In this document: positions 25,035 through 29,891 of the stretch, piece by piece
Layout: every line of letters starts with the position of its first letter
Position numbering within the stretch: position 1 is the stretch's first letter
Origin: Candidatus Limimonas egerieequi
GTDB lineage: Bacteria; Bacillota; Clostridia; Oscillospirales; Acutalibacteraceae
DNA: 64,000 nt
Assembly (NCBI GenBank): GCA_018064455.1
Contig: JAGHVH010000010.1
Span: forward strand, 62,001 to 126,000
Direction: 5' to 3'
The notes under the pieces: model-generated
Databases searched by the model: none
The model's input: only the letters and a program-made list of their open reading frames with translations
What the model was told of the DNA's origin: nothing
Translations under genes and position numbers: made by a program

Positions 25035-25073
25035 TAGCCATTTTTTAAAATGCTTCGTATAAAGAGATGTAAG
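25035..25073 (+). promoter_or_regulatory. Double-glycine peptide promoter (copy 1)
   Basis: TAGCCA (25035-25040), 17 bases, TATAAA (25058-25063), then GAGATGTAAGA. The same layout precedes the peptide genes at 29596 and 30306(-). Confidence 0.8.
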
Positions 25074-25097
25074 ACAAATCAAAAGGAGGAAAAAACA

Positions 25098-25259
25098 ATG
25101 TCAGAACTTAGAGATGAACTTTTACAGGAAACAACAGGTGGTTGCCCAGAAGAGCGTACAGTATTAGGTGGTATGCCAAAGATTAATCCAGATGAGAAAT
25201 ATGTATTAACACATAATATGCCTCAAAAGTCAGATGATGAAAAATACGTAATGAAGTAA
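25098..25259 (+). CDS. Double-glycine leader peptide 1 (bacteriocin/signal-like)
   Basis: 53 residues from the ATG behind AAAGGAGG; the track start is upstream of the promoter region. 'MSELRDELLQETTGG' resembles the N-terminal leader of peptides exported and cut by C39-type peptidase ABC transporters, with the cut expected after GG. The mature part (38 residues) is hydrophilic, with a cysteine right after the leader. It shares promoter architecture with two other peptide genes nearby. No exporter or modification gene lies adjacent, so the transporter must be elsewhere. Confidence 0.7.
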   Translation: MSELRDELLQETTGGCPEERTVLGGMPKINPDEKYVLTHNMPQKSDDEKYVMK

Positions 25260-25274
25260 TCTTCTTTTAGCAGA

Positions 25275-25302
25275 CAAAGCCAGGCGGTTGCCTGGCTTTT
25301 GT
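25275..25302 (+). terminator. GCCAGGC-family terminator (copy 4)
   Basis: AAAGCCAGGC-ggtt-GCCTGGCTTTT after the peptide gene. Confidence 0.88.
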
Positions 25303-25310
25303 TATCCTTA

Positions 25311-25339
25311 TTGACTTATACGTATTAAAGGCGCATAAT
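25311..25339 (+). promoter_or_regulatory. Promoter of the orphan hicB cassette
   Basis: TTGACT, 17-base spacer, CATAAT. The track's start codon for the next gene lies in this -10 box, which rules it out and supports the ATG at 25359. Confidence 0.75.
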
Positions 25340-25358
25340 GAGTGTGGATGGTGATCAA

Positions 25359-25751
25359 ATGAAACAAACTTACCCAATAGTGATTAAGAAAACTTCTAGT
25401 GGATATGTTGTCTATATTCCAGACTTTGATATCAATACTGAGGGTGCTGATATTACAGAAGCAATAGAAATGGCAAGGGATGCTATAGGAATTATGGGTA
25501 TCGATATGGAAGATGATAAAAAGAAACTTCCAGAACCAACAGCCTTTGATAGAATTAAACTTAAAAGCAATGAGTTCATCACTCTTGTTGATGTTGATTT
25601 CTATGAGTACAGACGTAAGAATGAAACTAAGGTAGTTAAGAAAAATTGTACTTTGCCAAGTTGGTTATGCTATGAAGCAGAGAAAGCTAATATTAATTTC
25701 TCTCAACTATTGCAAAATGCAATTAAAGAAGAACTTAAAATAGCAACATAG
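25359..25751 (+). CDS. Orphan HicB-family antitoxin
   Basis: 130 residues from the ATG behind GGTGAT. The N-terminal partial RNase-H-like fold 'YPIVIKKTSSGYVVYIPDFDINTEGADITEAIEMARDAIGIM' (about 3-45) and C-terminal 'LPSWLCYEAEKANINFSQLLQNAIKEEL' (a ribbon-helix-helix/MetJ-like DNA-binding helix pair) define HicB. HicB normally sits next to the small HicA ribonuclease; no HicA frame is found on either side. Closed by a GCCAGGC hairpin, so it travels as a solo antitoxin cassette. Confidence 0.88.
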   Translation: MKQTYPIVIKKTSSGYVVYIPDFDINTEGADITEAIEMARDAIGIMGIDMEDDKKKLPEPTAFDRIKLKSNEFITLVDVDFYEYRRKNETKVVKKNCTLPSWLCYEAEKANINFSQLLQNAIKEELKIAT

Positions 25752-25757
25752 TTTAAG

Positions 25758-25780
25758 AGCCAGGCTTCCGCCTGGCTTAT
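25758..25780 (+). terminator. GCCAGGC-family terminator (copy 5)
   Basis: AGCCAGGC-ttcc-GCCTGGCT, followed directly by the short boundary repeat. Confidence 0.85.
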
Positions 25781-25785
25781 TATTT

Positions 25786-25860
25786 TGACCGCTCGTCAGT
25801 AATTTCTAACCGTTCGTAGAAAATGCGTCCGTTTTTGCTCCGTTTTGGGATATATAAGTA
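25786..25860 (+). repeat. Short boundary repeat, copy 1
   Basis: Starts TGACCGCTCGTCAGTAATTT and ends TTTTGGGATATATAAGTA. Contains ATTTCTA-accgttcg-TAGAAA, a small stem. Nearly identical to 26933-27007 and to the right ends of the long repeats. Confidence 0.88.
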
Positions 25861-25896
25861 AAGGGCTTTTTTATCCCAACATAACATATTATTCTA

Positions 25897-25925
25897 TTGA
25901 TGTTTGATAGCAAGTATGCTATCAT
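25897..25925 (+). promoter_or_regulatory. Promoter with operator of orphan HTH antitoxin 1
   Basis: TTGATG, 17 bases, TATCAT. The perfect palindrome GATAGCA-agta-TGCTATC (25906-25923) fills the spacer and runs into the -10 box, typical of antitoxin autoregulation. Confidence 0.8.
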
Positions 25926-25950
25926 ATCGATAGATAAAGGAGTGAAAAAA

Positions 25951-26226
25951 ATGATCAAGTGGAATGAATATATTAATGATGCTAAAGAAGATTGCCCATG
26001 GCTTAAAGAAGATATTGAACAAGCTGAAGTGTGGGCTGCACTAATAACTCAGATTATTAAGCGAAGAGAGGAACTGGGAATATCTCAGCGTGAACTTGCC
26101 CAAATATGTGAACTTCCTCAATCATCTATTGCTAGGATGGAAGCATTTACTAATATTCCAAAAGTAAGTACAGTTATGAAAGTCATTAAACCTTTAGGAT
26201 TAAAGTTGCAGTTAGTTAATACATAA
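25951..26226 (+). CDS. Orphan XRE-family antitoxin
   Basis: 91 residues from the ATG behind AAAGGAGTG; the track start overlaps the promoter. 'AALITQIIKRREELGISQRELAQICELPQSSIARMEAFTNIPKVSTVMKVIKPLGLKLQLV' is a RelB/HigA-type helix-turn-helix antitoxin (residues about 28-90). In intact loci this family accompanies a RelE-fold toxin, but no such frame is present between the boundary repeat and the terminator. A strong palindrome in the promoter supports self-repression. Confidence 0.85.
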   Translation: MIKWNEYINDAKEDCPWLKEDIEQAEVWAALITQIIKRREELGISQRELAQICELPQSSIARMEAFTNIPKVSTVMKVIKPLGLKLQLVNT

Positions 26227-26230
26227 ATGT

Positions 26231-26257
26231 TAAGCCAGGCGGCCTGGCTTATTTTTG
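26231..26257 (+). terminator. GCCAGGC-family terminator (copy 6)
   Basis: TAAGCCAGGC-GCCTGGCTTA with almost no loop, then ATTTTTGT, just before long repeat copy B. Confidence 0.8.
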
Positions 26258-26258
26258 T

Positions 26259-26526
26259 ATCTGGCGGTCAATCCGTGCTCACACAGTAAAAGGAATCGCT
26301 GCGTAATTGGCAGCGCAGTCTGCTCGCATGTCAAGGCACGCAAGCTCTGAAGGCCTTGACAAAGCTCTCAGCCAGCGCTACGGGCTAGATATCACCAGCA
26401 AAGGTAAACTTTGCTTGGCGCAAGTAACAACTATGTGTGGAGGCGAGTGGGATGACCGCTCGTCAGTAATTTCTAACCGTTTGTAGGAAATGCGTCCGTT
26501 TTTGCTTAATTTTGGGATATATATAG
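26259..26526 (+). repeat. Long boundary repeat, copy B
   Basis: Aligns with copies A (22261) and C (27699) over its whole length with scattered single-base differences, such as CTTTGCTTGG instead of CTTTGCTGGG in the last hairpin. Contains the same hairpin series and ends in the short repeat. Confidence 0.88.
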
Positions 26527-26557
26527 GAAATGATTTTACTCTTGCTGAGTAAATGAA

Positions 26558-26586
26558 TTGACAAAATGTTATATATAACATATTAT
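26558..26586 (+). promoter_or_regulatory. Promoter with operator of orphan HTH antitoxin 2
   Basis: TTGACA, 17 bases, TATTAT, with the perfect palindrome TGTTATATATAACA (26567-26580) in the spacer. Confidence 0.82.
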
Positions 26587-26610
26587 TAACTTTAGAAAGA
26601 AGGGCTGAAT

Positions 26611-26901
26611 ATGTCAAAAACAATACCGTTTGAAGTTTTAGAGCAACAACTATTACAAAATGAGTCCTTTAAAAATGAATACTCAAACACTCAAGCTGAA
26701 TATGAAGCAATGCGTGAAGTTATGAAGGCAAGAATTGAATGTGATCTTACTCAGAAGGAATTGTCACAGTTGAGTGGTGTTACTCAAGCTGATATTAGTA
26801 GAATTGAAAATGGCAACTTTAATCCTACAATTAAAATGTTGCAACGTCTTGCAGCGGGAATGAATAGGCATATCGAGTTAAAGTTTGTGCCAAATACGTA
26901 A
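26611..26901 (+). CDS. Orphan XRE-family antitoxin (HigA-like)
   Basis: 96 residues, ATG behind AAAGAAGGG. 'MREVMKARIECDLTQKELSQLSGVTQADISRIENGNFNPTIKMLQRLAAGMNRHIELKFVP' is a helix-turn-helix antitoxin closely resembling the 28738 gene, whose partner is a Gp49/RelE-type toxin. No toxin frame lies between its promoter and start codon or before the terminator. An orphan antitoxin with its own strong, palindromic promoter. Confidence 0.87.
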   Translation: MSKTIPFEVLEQQLLQNESFKNEYSNTQAEYEAMREVMKARIECDLTQKELSQLSGVTQADISRIENGNFNPTIKMLQRLAAGMNRHIELKFVPNT

Positions 26902-26902
26902 T

Positions 26903-26930
26903 AAAAGCCAGGCAGCGCCTGGCTTTTTAT
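26903..26930 (+). terminator. GCCAGGC-family terminator (copy 7)
   Basis: AAAAGCCAGGC-agc-GCCTGGCTTTTTAT. Confidence 0.9.
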
Positions 26931-26932
26931 TT

Positions 26933-27007
26933 TGACCGCTCGTCAGTAATTTCTAACCGTTCGTAGGAAATGCGTCCGTTTTTGCTCCGTTTTGGGATAT
27001 ATAAGTA
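26933..27007 (+). repeat. Short boundary repeat, copy 2
   Basis: TGACCGCTCGTCAG ... GGGATATATAAGTA, matching copy 1 (25786) almost base for base. Confidence 0.88.
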
Positions 27008-27022
27008 GGAAATGTTATGAAT

Positions 27023-27064
27023 GCAACTAAATTTAGTTGCAAATTTCCGAATATATGATATACT
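27023..27064 (+). promoter_or_regulatory. hicAB promoter and operator
   Basis: Perfect 18-base palindrome GCAACTAAATTTAGTTGC (27023-27040) overlapping a TTGCAA -35 box (27037-27042), 16-base spacer, TATACT (27059-27064). Confidence 0.8.
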
Positions 27065-27076
27065 TAAGGAGAAAAA

Positions 27077-27328
27077 ATGAGTCAGAAAGTAAAATTAATA
27101 AGTAAGTTAAAAACAGTTCCTAAAGACTTTACTTATGATGATGCCAAAGCTCTTTTAGAATGGTTGGGTTATAAGGAATCTAATAAAGGAAAAACAAGTG
27201 GTTCTAGAGTGTCTTTCGTTAAAGATAATTCGTTGATAATCCTCCATAAGCCGCATCCACGAAAAGAGCTACTTGTTGTACAAGTTAAAGAGTTGATTAG
27301 AACATTAGAACAGGAGGGGCTCATATGA
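27077..27328 (+). CDS. hicA: HicA mRNA interferase toxin
   Basis: 83 residues, ATG behind AAGGAG. 'DDAKALLEWLGYKESNKGKTSGSRVSFV...IILHKPHPRKELLVVQVKELIRTLEQEGL' is the HicA dsRBD-like fold, with the catalytic histidine region in 'LHKPHP'. It cleaves mRNA when free of HicB. Full length and overlapping hicB by four bases (ATGA), so this is one of only two apparently complete modules in the array. Confidence 0.9.
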   Translation: MSQKVKLISKLKTVPKDFTYDDAKALLEWLGYKESNKGKTSGSRVSFVKDNSLIILHKPHPRKELLVVQVKELIRTLEQEGLI

Positions 27329-27657
27329 ATAACACTATGATATATAAGGGCTATATTGGCAGCGTTGAATTTTCAGAAGAAGATTGCCTTTTCTATGGCT
27401 CTTTGCAAGGAATTAAAAGCTTAGTAGATTATGATGGTGCAACAGCTAAAGAGTTAATTGAAGATTTTCATAATGCGGTTGATAATTATCTAGAAGTTTG
27501 CACGGCGGAAGGTATTGAGCCAGAGCGCCCATATAAGGGTAGTTTTAATATTAGAATTTCTCCTGATCTTCACAAGAAGGCTGCTATTTATGCAATTAAC
27601 CACAATGTTAGTTTAAACAGTGTTGTTGAACAAGCATTGCAAAAAGCATTAGTATAA
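27325..27657 (+). CDS. hicB: HicB antitoxin
   Basis: 110 residues, start overlapping the hicA stop, with GGAGG upstream. 'YKGYIGSVEFSEEDCLFYGSLQGIKSLVDYDGATAKELIEDFHNAVDNYLEVC' is the HicB partial RNase-H-like domain and 'FNIRISPDLHKKAAIYAINHNVSLNSVVEQALQKAL' the ribbon-helix-helix DNA-binding tail. Neutralises HicA and represses the palindromic promoter upstream. Confidence 0.92.
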   Translation: MNNTMIYKGYIGSVEFSEEDCLFYGSLQGIKSLVDYDGATAKELIEDFHNAVDNYLEVCTAEGIEPERPYKGSFNIRISPDLHKKAAIYAINHNVSLNSVVEQALQKALV

Positions 27658-27667
27658 TGTAGAACTT

Positions 27668-27697
27668 TAAGCCAGGCAGTTGCCTGGCTTATTTTTG
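27668..27697 (+). terminator. GCCAGGC-family terminator (copy 8)
   Basis: TAAGCCAGGC-agtt-GCCTGGCTTATTTTTG, directly before long repeat copy C. Confidence 0.85.
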
Positions 27698-27698
27698 T

Positions 27699-27967
27699 AT
27701 CTGGCGGTCAATCCGCGCTCACACAGCAAAAGGAATCGCTGCGTAATTGGTAGCGCAGTCTGCTCGCATGTCAAGGCACGCTATGCTCTGAAGGCCTTGA
27801 CATTGCTCTCAGCCAGCGCTACTGGCTAGACATCACCAGCAAAGGTGAACTTTGCTGGGCGCAAGTAACAACTATGTGAGAAGGTGAGTGGGATGACCGC
27901 TCGTCAGTAATTTCTAACCGTTCGTAGAAAATGCGTCCGTTTTTACCTGATTTTGGGATATATAAAT
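27699..27967 (+). repeat. Long boundary repeat, copy C
   Basis: Third long copy. Compared with A and B it restores GCCAG-cgcta-CTGGC to a perfect stem and keeps TGTCAAGGC/GCCTTGACA and CCAGCAAAG/CTTTGCTGG, while loop bases differ. Ends in the short repeat form. Confidence 0.87.
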
Positions 27968-28007
27968 GAGGGATGTGCCTCAATATATCCTAATTGGAGG
28001 TGAAATT

Positions 28008-28307
28008 TTGGGCGAAATTCAATTTGAGTGGGATGAGGAAAAGGAACAATTAAATATTGAAAAGCATGGAATTGATTTTACGACCGCTGTGCTTGTGTTT
28101 AAAGATGCTATGTATCTAGAACTGTTTGATGAGGATCATAGTACTGAAGAAGAAAGATTTAATATTATTGGAATGGTTGAAGAAGTTCTTTTTGTAGTGT
28201 ATACTGAAAGAGCTAGTAAGATAAGGATCATTTCCGCTAGGTTGGCAAATAAAAATGAAAGGGAGATGTATTTTGATAGTTTCTTATACTTTAAAGGAAG
28301 GCACTGA
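28008..28307 (+). CDS. brnT: BrnT-family toxin (DUF497)
   Basis: 99 residues from a TTG start positioned seven bases after GGAGG; the track ATG lies in the boundary repeat. 'FEWDEEKEQLNIEKHGIDFTTAVLVFKDAMYLELFDEDHS' and 'VVYTERASKIRIISARLANKNEREMY' are the BrnT signatures (RelE-like ribonuclease, PF04365). Overlaps the antitoxin gene. Appears full length. Confidence 0.88.
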   Translation: MGEIQFEWDEEKEQLNIEKHGIDFTTAVLVFKDAMYLELFDEDHSTEEERFNIIGMVEEVLFVVYTERASKIRIISARLANKNEREMYFDSFLYFKGRH

Positions 28308-28458
28308 AATTACTGAAGAGCAAAAAGAAATGATACGAAAGGCTAAGCAAATGCCTATCGTATATGATGAAGATTCTCCTGAAATGGATGAAAAGATGAA
28401 GAAGGCTTTTAAGGAAGCAGTTAAAGAACGTAATAGAAGAATATCAAATATGGCATAA
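28273..28458 (+). CDS. BrnA-like antitoxin
   Basis: 61 residues from a TTG with GGGAG seven bases upstream; the in-frame ATG at 28255 has no ribosome site. 'MPIVYDEDSPEMDEKMKKAFKEAVKERNRR' is the linker and start of the ribbon-helix-helix region seen in short BrnA/CopG-type partners of BrnT. Overlaps brnT by 35 bases, as expected for this pair. Confidence 0.78.
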   Translation: MIVSYTLKEGTEITEEQKEMIRKAKQMPIVYDEDSPEMDEKMKKAFKEAVKERNRRISNMA

Positions 28459-28471
28459 ATGTAGTATGAAT

Positions 28472-28499
28472 GGCAGGCTGTAAAGCCTGCCTTTTTTTG
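28472..28499 (+). terminator. Terminator, variant of the family
   Basis: GGCAGGC-tgtaaa-GCCTGCC with a T-run of seven; arms differ from the GCCAGGC family by inversion of CA/AG. Confidence 0.9.
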
Positions 28500-28502
28500 T
28501 TT

Positions 28503-28526
28503 GATTTTAGGATATATAAATAGGGG
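28503..28526 (+). repeat. Partial boundary repeat (right end only)
   Basis: GATTTTAGGATATATAAATAGGGG matches the right tail of the boundary repeats (compare GATTTTGGGATATATAAATG in copy C). Confidence 0.6.
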
Positions 28527-28541
28527 ATCCAAAAATAAGCA

Positions 28542-28570
28542 TTGACAATATAGGTTTAAACCTATATAAT
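28542..28570 (+). promoter_or_regulatory. Promoter with 20-base operator, relE remnant/HTH cassette
   Basis: TTGACA, 17 bases, TATAAT: a consensus promoter. The perfect palindrome ATATAGGTTTAAACCTATAT (28548-28567) fills the spacer and enters the -10 box. Confidence 0.85.
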
Positions 28571-28583
28571 CGGAGGCGAGAAA

Positions 28584-28751
28584 ATGAACTTCGAAGTAGA
28601 GTTCTTTGAAAAAAACGGTAAATGTCCTGTGGCTGAGTTTATCCTATGGTTTTACAAAAAGACGCAAAAGACACCCTCTAAGCAAATAGAATTAGCAAAA
28701 TCGTATATGAAAGAGTACTACAGTGAGGTGAAAAATAATGAAGTCGGATGA
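28584..28751 (+). pseudogene. Gp49/RelE-type toxin with in-frame internal deletion (55 residues)
   Basis: Not in the ORF track. ATG behind GGAGGCG. Reads 'MNFEVEFFEKNGKCPVAEFI' followed at once by 'WFYKKTQKTPSKQIELAKSY'. Full-length phage-derived Gp49-like toxins (about 115 residues) begin NFEVEFYE..GKCPVxEFL and end NGFxKKTQKTPxxEIExAKxR, with the catalytic beta-sheet between. Here the middle (roughly 55-60 residues) is missing but the frame is kept through to the stop, which overlaps the antitoxin start by 14 bases. Promoter and ribosome site are excellent, so it is still expressed. Confidence 0.75.
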
Positions 28752-29016
28752 ATTTTTTGAAAAACTTATGGAAGATCCTCAATATAGAGAAGAATATGAA
28801 AAAATGCAACCTGAAACGGAGCTTGTTAAAGCTTTACTTAAAGCAAGAAAGGATGCACGTTTAACTCAGGCTGAGTTATCAGAAAAATCTGGTGTTGCAC
28901 AAGCCGATATTAGCAAAATAGAAAGTGGTAAAGGTAATCCAACTCTCAAGATGATTATTCGTCTTGCTGAAGCGATGAATAGCCATGTTGAATTAAAAAT
29001 AATTCCAAATTCATAA
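28738..29016 (+). CDS. XRE-family antitoxin (HigA-like)
   Basis: 92 residues, ATG behind GAGGTG. 'VKALLKARKDARLTQAELSEKSGVAQADISKIESGKGNPTLKMIIRLAEAMNSHVELKIIP' is the helix-turn-helix antitoxin usually paired with Gp49-like toxins. Starts inside the end of the deleted toxin gene, so translation is coupled. Complete, and resembles the orphan at 26611. Confidence 0.9.
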   Translation: MKSDEFFEKLMEDPQYREEYEKMQPETELVKALLKARKDARLTQAELSEKSGVAQADISKIESGKGNPTLKMIIRLAEAMNSHVELKIIPNS

Positions 29017-29020
29017 TTGT

Positions 29021-29046
29021 AAGCCAGGCAACGCCTGGCTTTTTAT
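29021..29046 (+). terminator. GCCAGGC-family terminator (copy 9)
   Basis: AAGCCAGGC-aac-GCCTGGCTTTTTATT. Confidence 0.88.
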
Positions 29047-29048
29047 TT

Positions 29049-29072
29049 TGACCGTTCGTCAGTAATTCTAAC
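29049..29072 (+). repeat. Partial boundary repeat (left end only)
   Basis: TGACCGTTCGTCAGTAATTCTAAC is the left end of the short repeat; the rest is missing and replaced by unrelated AT-rich sequence. Confidence 0.7.
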
Positions 29073-29101
29073 TTTTATAAATTAAGTGCAGTAGTGTAAA
29101 T

Positions 29102-29209
29102 ATGGATATAAGAATTATTTGGTATTACGATTGTGATAAAATAATTTTGGCTGATATAGGTCATCATAAAATAATTGACTTGGGAATATTTAAAGCCTAT
29201 AATAGTTAG
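29102..29209 (+). pseudogene. RelE-type toxin C-terminal remnant
   Basis: Not in the ORF track. The frame 'DIRIIWYYDCDKIILADIGHHKII' matches the C-terminal beta-strands of RelE/StbE-type interferases (RIIYxxDGDxIILxDIGHH). The N-terminal two thirds are absent; the truncated boundary repeat lies just upstream, suggesting the same event removed both. The promoter of the next antitoxin lies within its last codons. Confidence 0.55.
29175..29203 (+). promoter_or_regulatory. Promoter of the AbrB antitoxin cassette
   Basis: TTGACT, 17 bases, TATAAT. Just downstream, GTAGGAATTTCTTAC is an imperfect palindrome resembling GTAGGGTAATTCCTAC before the 21912 AbrB gene. Confidence 0.78.
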
Positions 29210-29240
29210 AAAGTAGGAATTTCTTACAAGAGGTGATATT

Positions 29241-29483
29241 ATGCTTGTAGAACTTAGATCAAAATCTCAAATTACAATACCAAAACAAATAGTTAATAAG
29301 CTTGATCTCCATGAAGGGGATCAATTTGAAGTAATTGAAAAGGATGGCATTATAAATTTAGTTCCTGTTACTGTGTATCCTAAGGATTATATTGAACAAT
29401 TGGAAGCTGAAGTTAAACAGTTAAAGAAGGATATTAGAAAAGGAAAAATTAGTACATCCTCATCAATTGATGAGATATTATGA
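29241..29483 (+). CDS. AbrB-family antitoxin
   Basis: 80 residues, ATG behind GAGGTGAT. 'MLVELRSKSQITIPKQIVNKLDLHEGDQFEVIEKDGIINLVPV' is the AbrB/MazE swapped-hairpin domain; the helical tail 'YIEQLEAEVKQLKKDIRKGK' may contact a toxin. Upstream is only a RelE C-terminal stub, so the antitoxin is probably an orphan. Unit closes with a weak GCCAGGC hairpin. Confidence 0.88.
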   Translation: MLVELRSKSQITIPKQIVNKLDLHEGDQFEVIEKDGIINLVPVTVYPKDYIEQLEAEVKQLKKDIRKGKISTSSSIDEIL

Positions 29484-29487
29484 GTAA

Positions 29488-29512
29488 AAGCCAGGCGATT
29501 GTCTGGCTTAAA
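29488..29512 (+). terminator. GCCAGGC-family terminator (copy 10, degenerate)
   Basis: AAGCCAGGC-gatt-GTCTGGCTTA: one G-T pair in the stem and a weak T-run. Confidence 0.7.
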
Positions 29513-29520
29513 TTTTTTAT

Positions 29521-29559
29521 TAGCCATTTTCCAAACTCTTTCGTATAATGAGATGTAAG
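29521..29559 (+). promoter_or_regulatory. Double-glycine peptide promoter (copy 2)
   Basis: TAGCCA (29521-29526), 17 bases, TATAAT (29544-29549), then GAGATGTAAGA: same layout as at 25035. Confidence 0.83.
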
Positions 29560-29595
29560 ATGATTCACAAGACAAAATTTTAGGAGGAAATAACA

Positions 29596-29757
29596 ATGGC
29601 AGAACTTAAAGATAAAGATTTACAGCAGGTAGACGGCGGTTTCGAATTTAATGTTCCTGATAGTAAAAAAGAGTATGAACCTCATTTTTATGATGATAAG
29701 CCACTTACACCAGAAGAACTCCTTGATGTTACAGCTGGTACAGATGACAAAAGATAA
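29596..29757 (+). CDS. Double-glycine leader peptide 2
   Basis: 53 residues, too short for the ORF track; ATG behind TAGGAGG. 'MAELKDKDLQQVDGG' is a textbook double-glycine leader (bacteriocin/peptide pheromone type, ELxxxxLxxVxGG). The mature part is acidic and lacks cysteines, so it looks more like a signal or unmodified peptide than a lanthipeptide. Shares its promoter with the peptides at 25098 and 30306(-). Confidence 0.78.
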   Translation: MAELKDKDLQQVDGGFEFNVPDSKKEYEPHFYDDKPLTPEELLDVTAGTDDKR

Positions 29758-29774
29758 AACATCATTAACAAGTT

Positions 29775-29806
29775 AAGCCCAGTGCGTACTGCACTGGGCT
29801 TTTTCA
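29775..29806 (+). terminator. Terminator after peptide 2
   Basis: AGCCCAGTGC-gtact-GCACTGGGCT and a T-run. Not of the GCCAGGC family. Confidence 0.9.
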
Positions 29807-29891
29807 TTAGTCCATCTAATCGGACATTACCATATCTATAATCCGAATTAAAAGGGGATGCATAATCCTCAATTTATTAGGAGGACTAAAT

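Larger units (their letters stand above)
21713..29510. other. Toxin-antitoxin cassette array with repeated boundary elements
   Basis: About 7.8 kb of short units, nearly all on the plus strand, most closed by a GCCAGGC hairpin. Several boundaries also carry a short (about 75 bp) or long (about 270 bp) repeat. Contents: vapB-like with vapC stub, higA-like with deleted higB, a TraX-like gene, an HTH-zinc regulator, an EamA gene, a double-glycine peptide, orphan hicB, two orphan HTH antitoxins, hicAB, brnTA, HTH antitoxin with deleted relE, relE stub plus AbrB antitoxin. No integrase, transposase or intact mobile element is visible inside. Comparable in style to integron cassette arrays, but the boundary is not a recognised attC. 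Confidence 0.65.

Noticed and set aside
25338-25358. Upstream ATG of the hicB-like gene
   Set aside because: The ATG overlaps the -10 box of a 17-spaced promoter, so it cannot be in the transcript.
21713-29510. CRISPR array or classical integron
   Set aside because: Repeats are too long, too few and irregularly spaced for CRISPR and there are no cas genes. No attC core pair (RYYYAAC/GTTRRRY) framing each cassette could be established and no tyrosine integrase is present.
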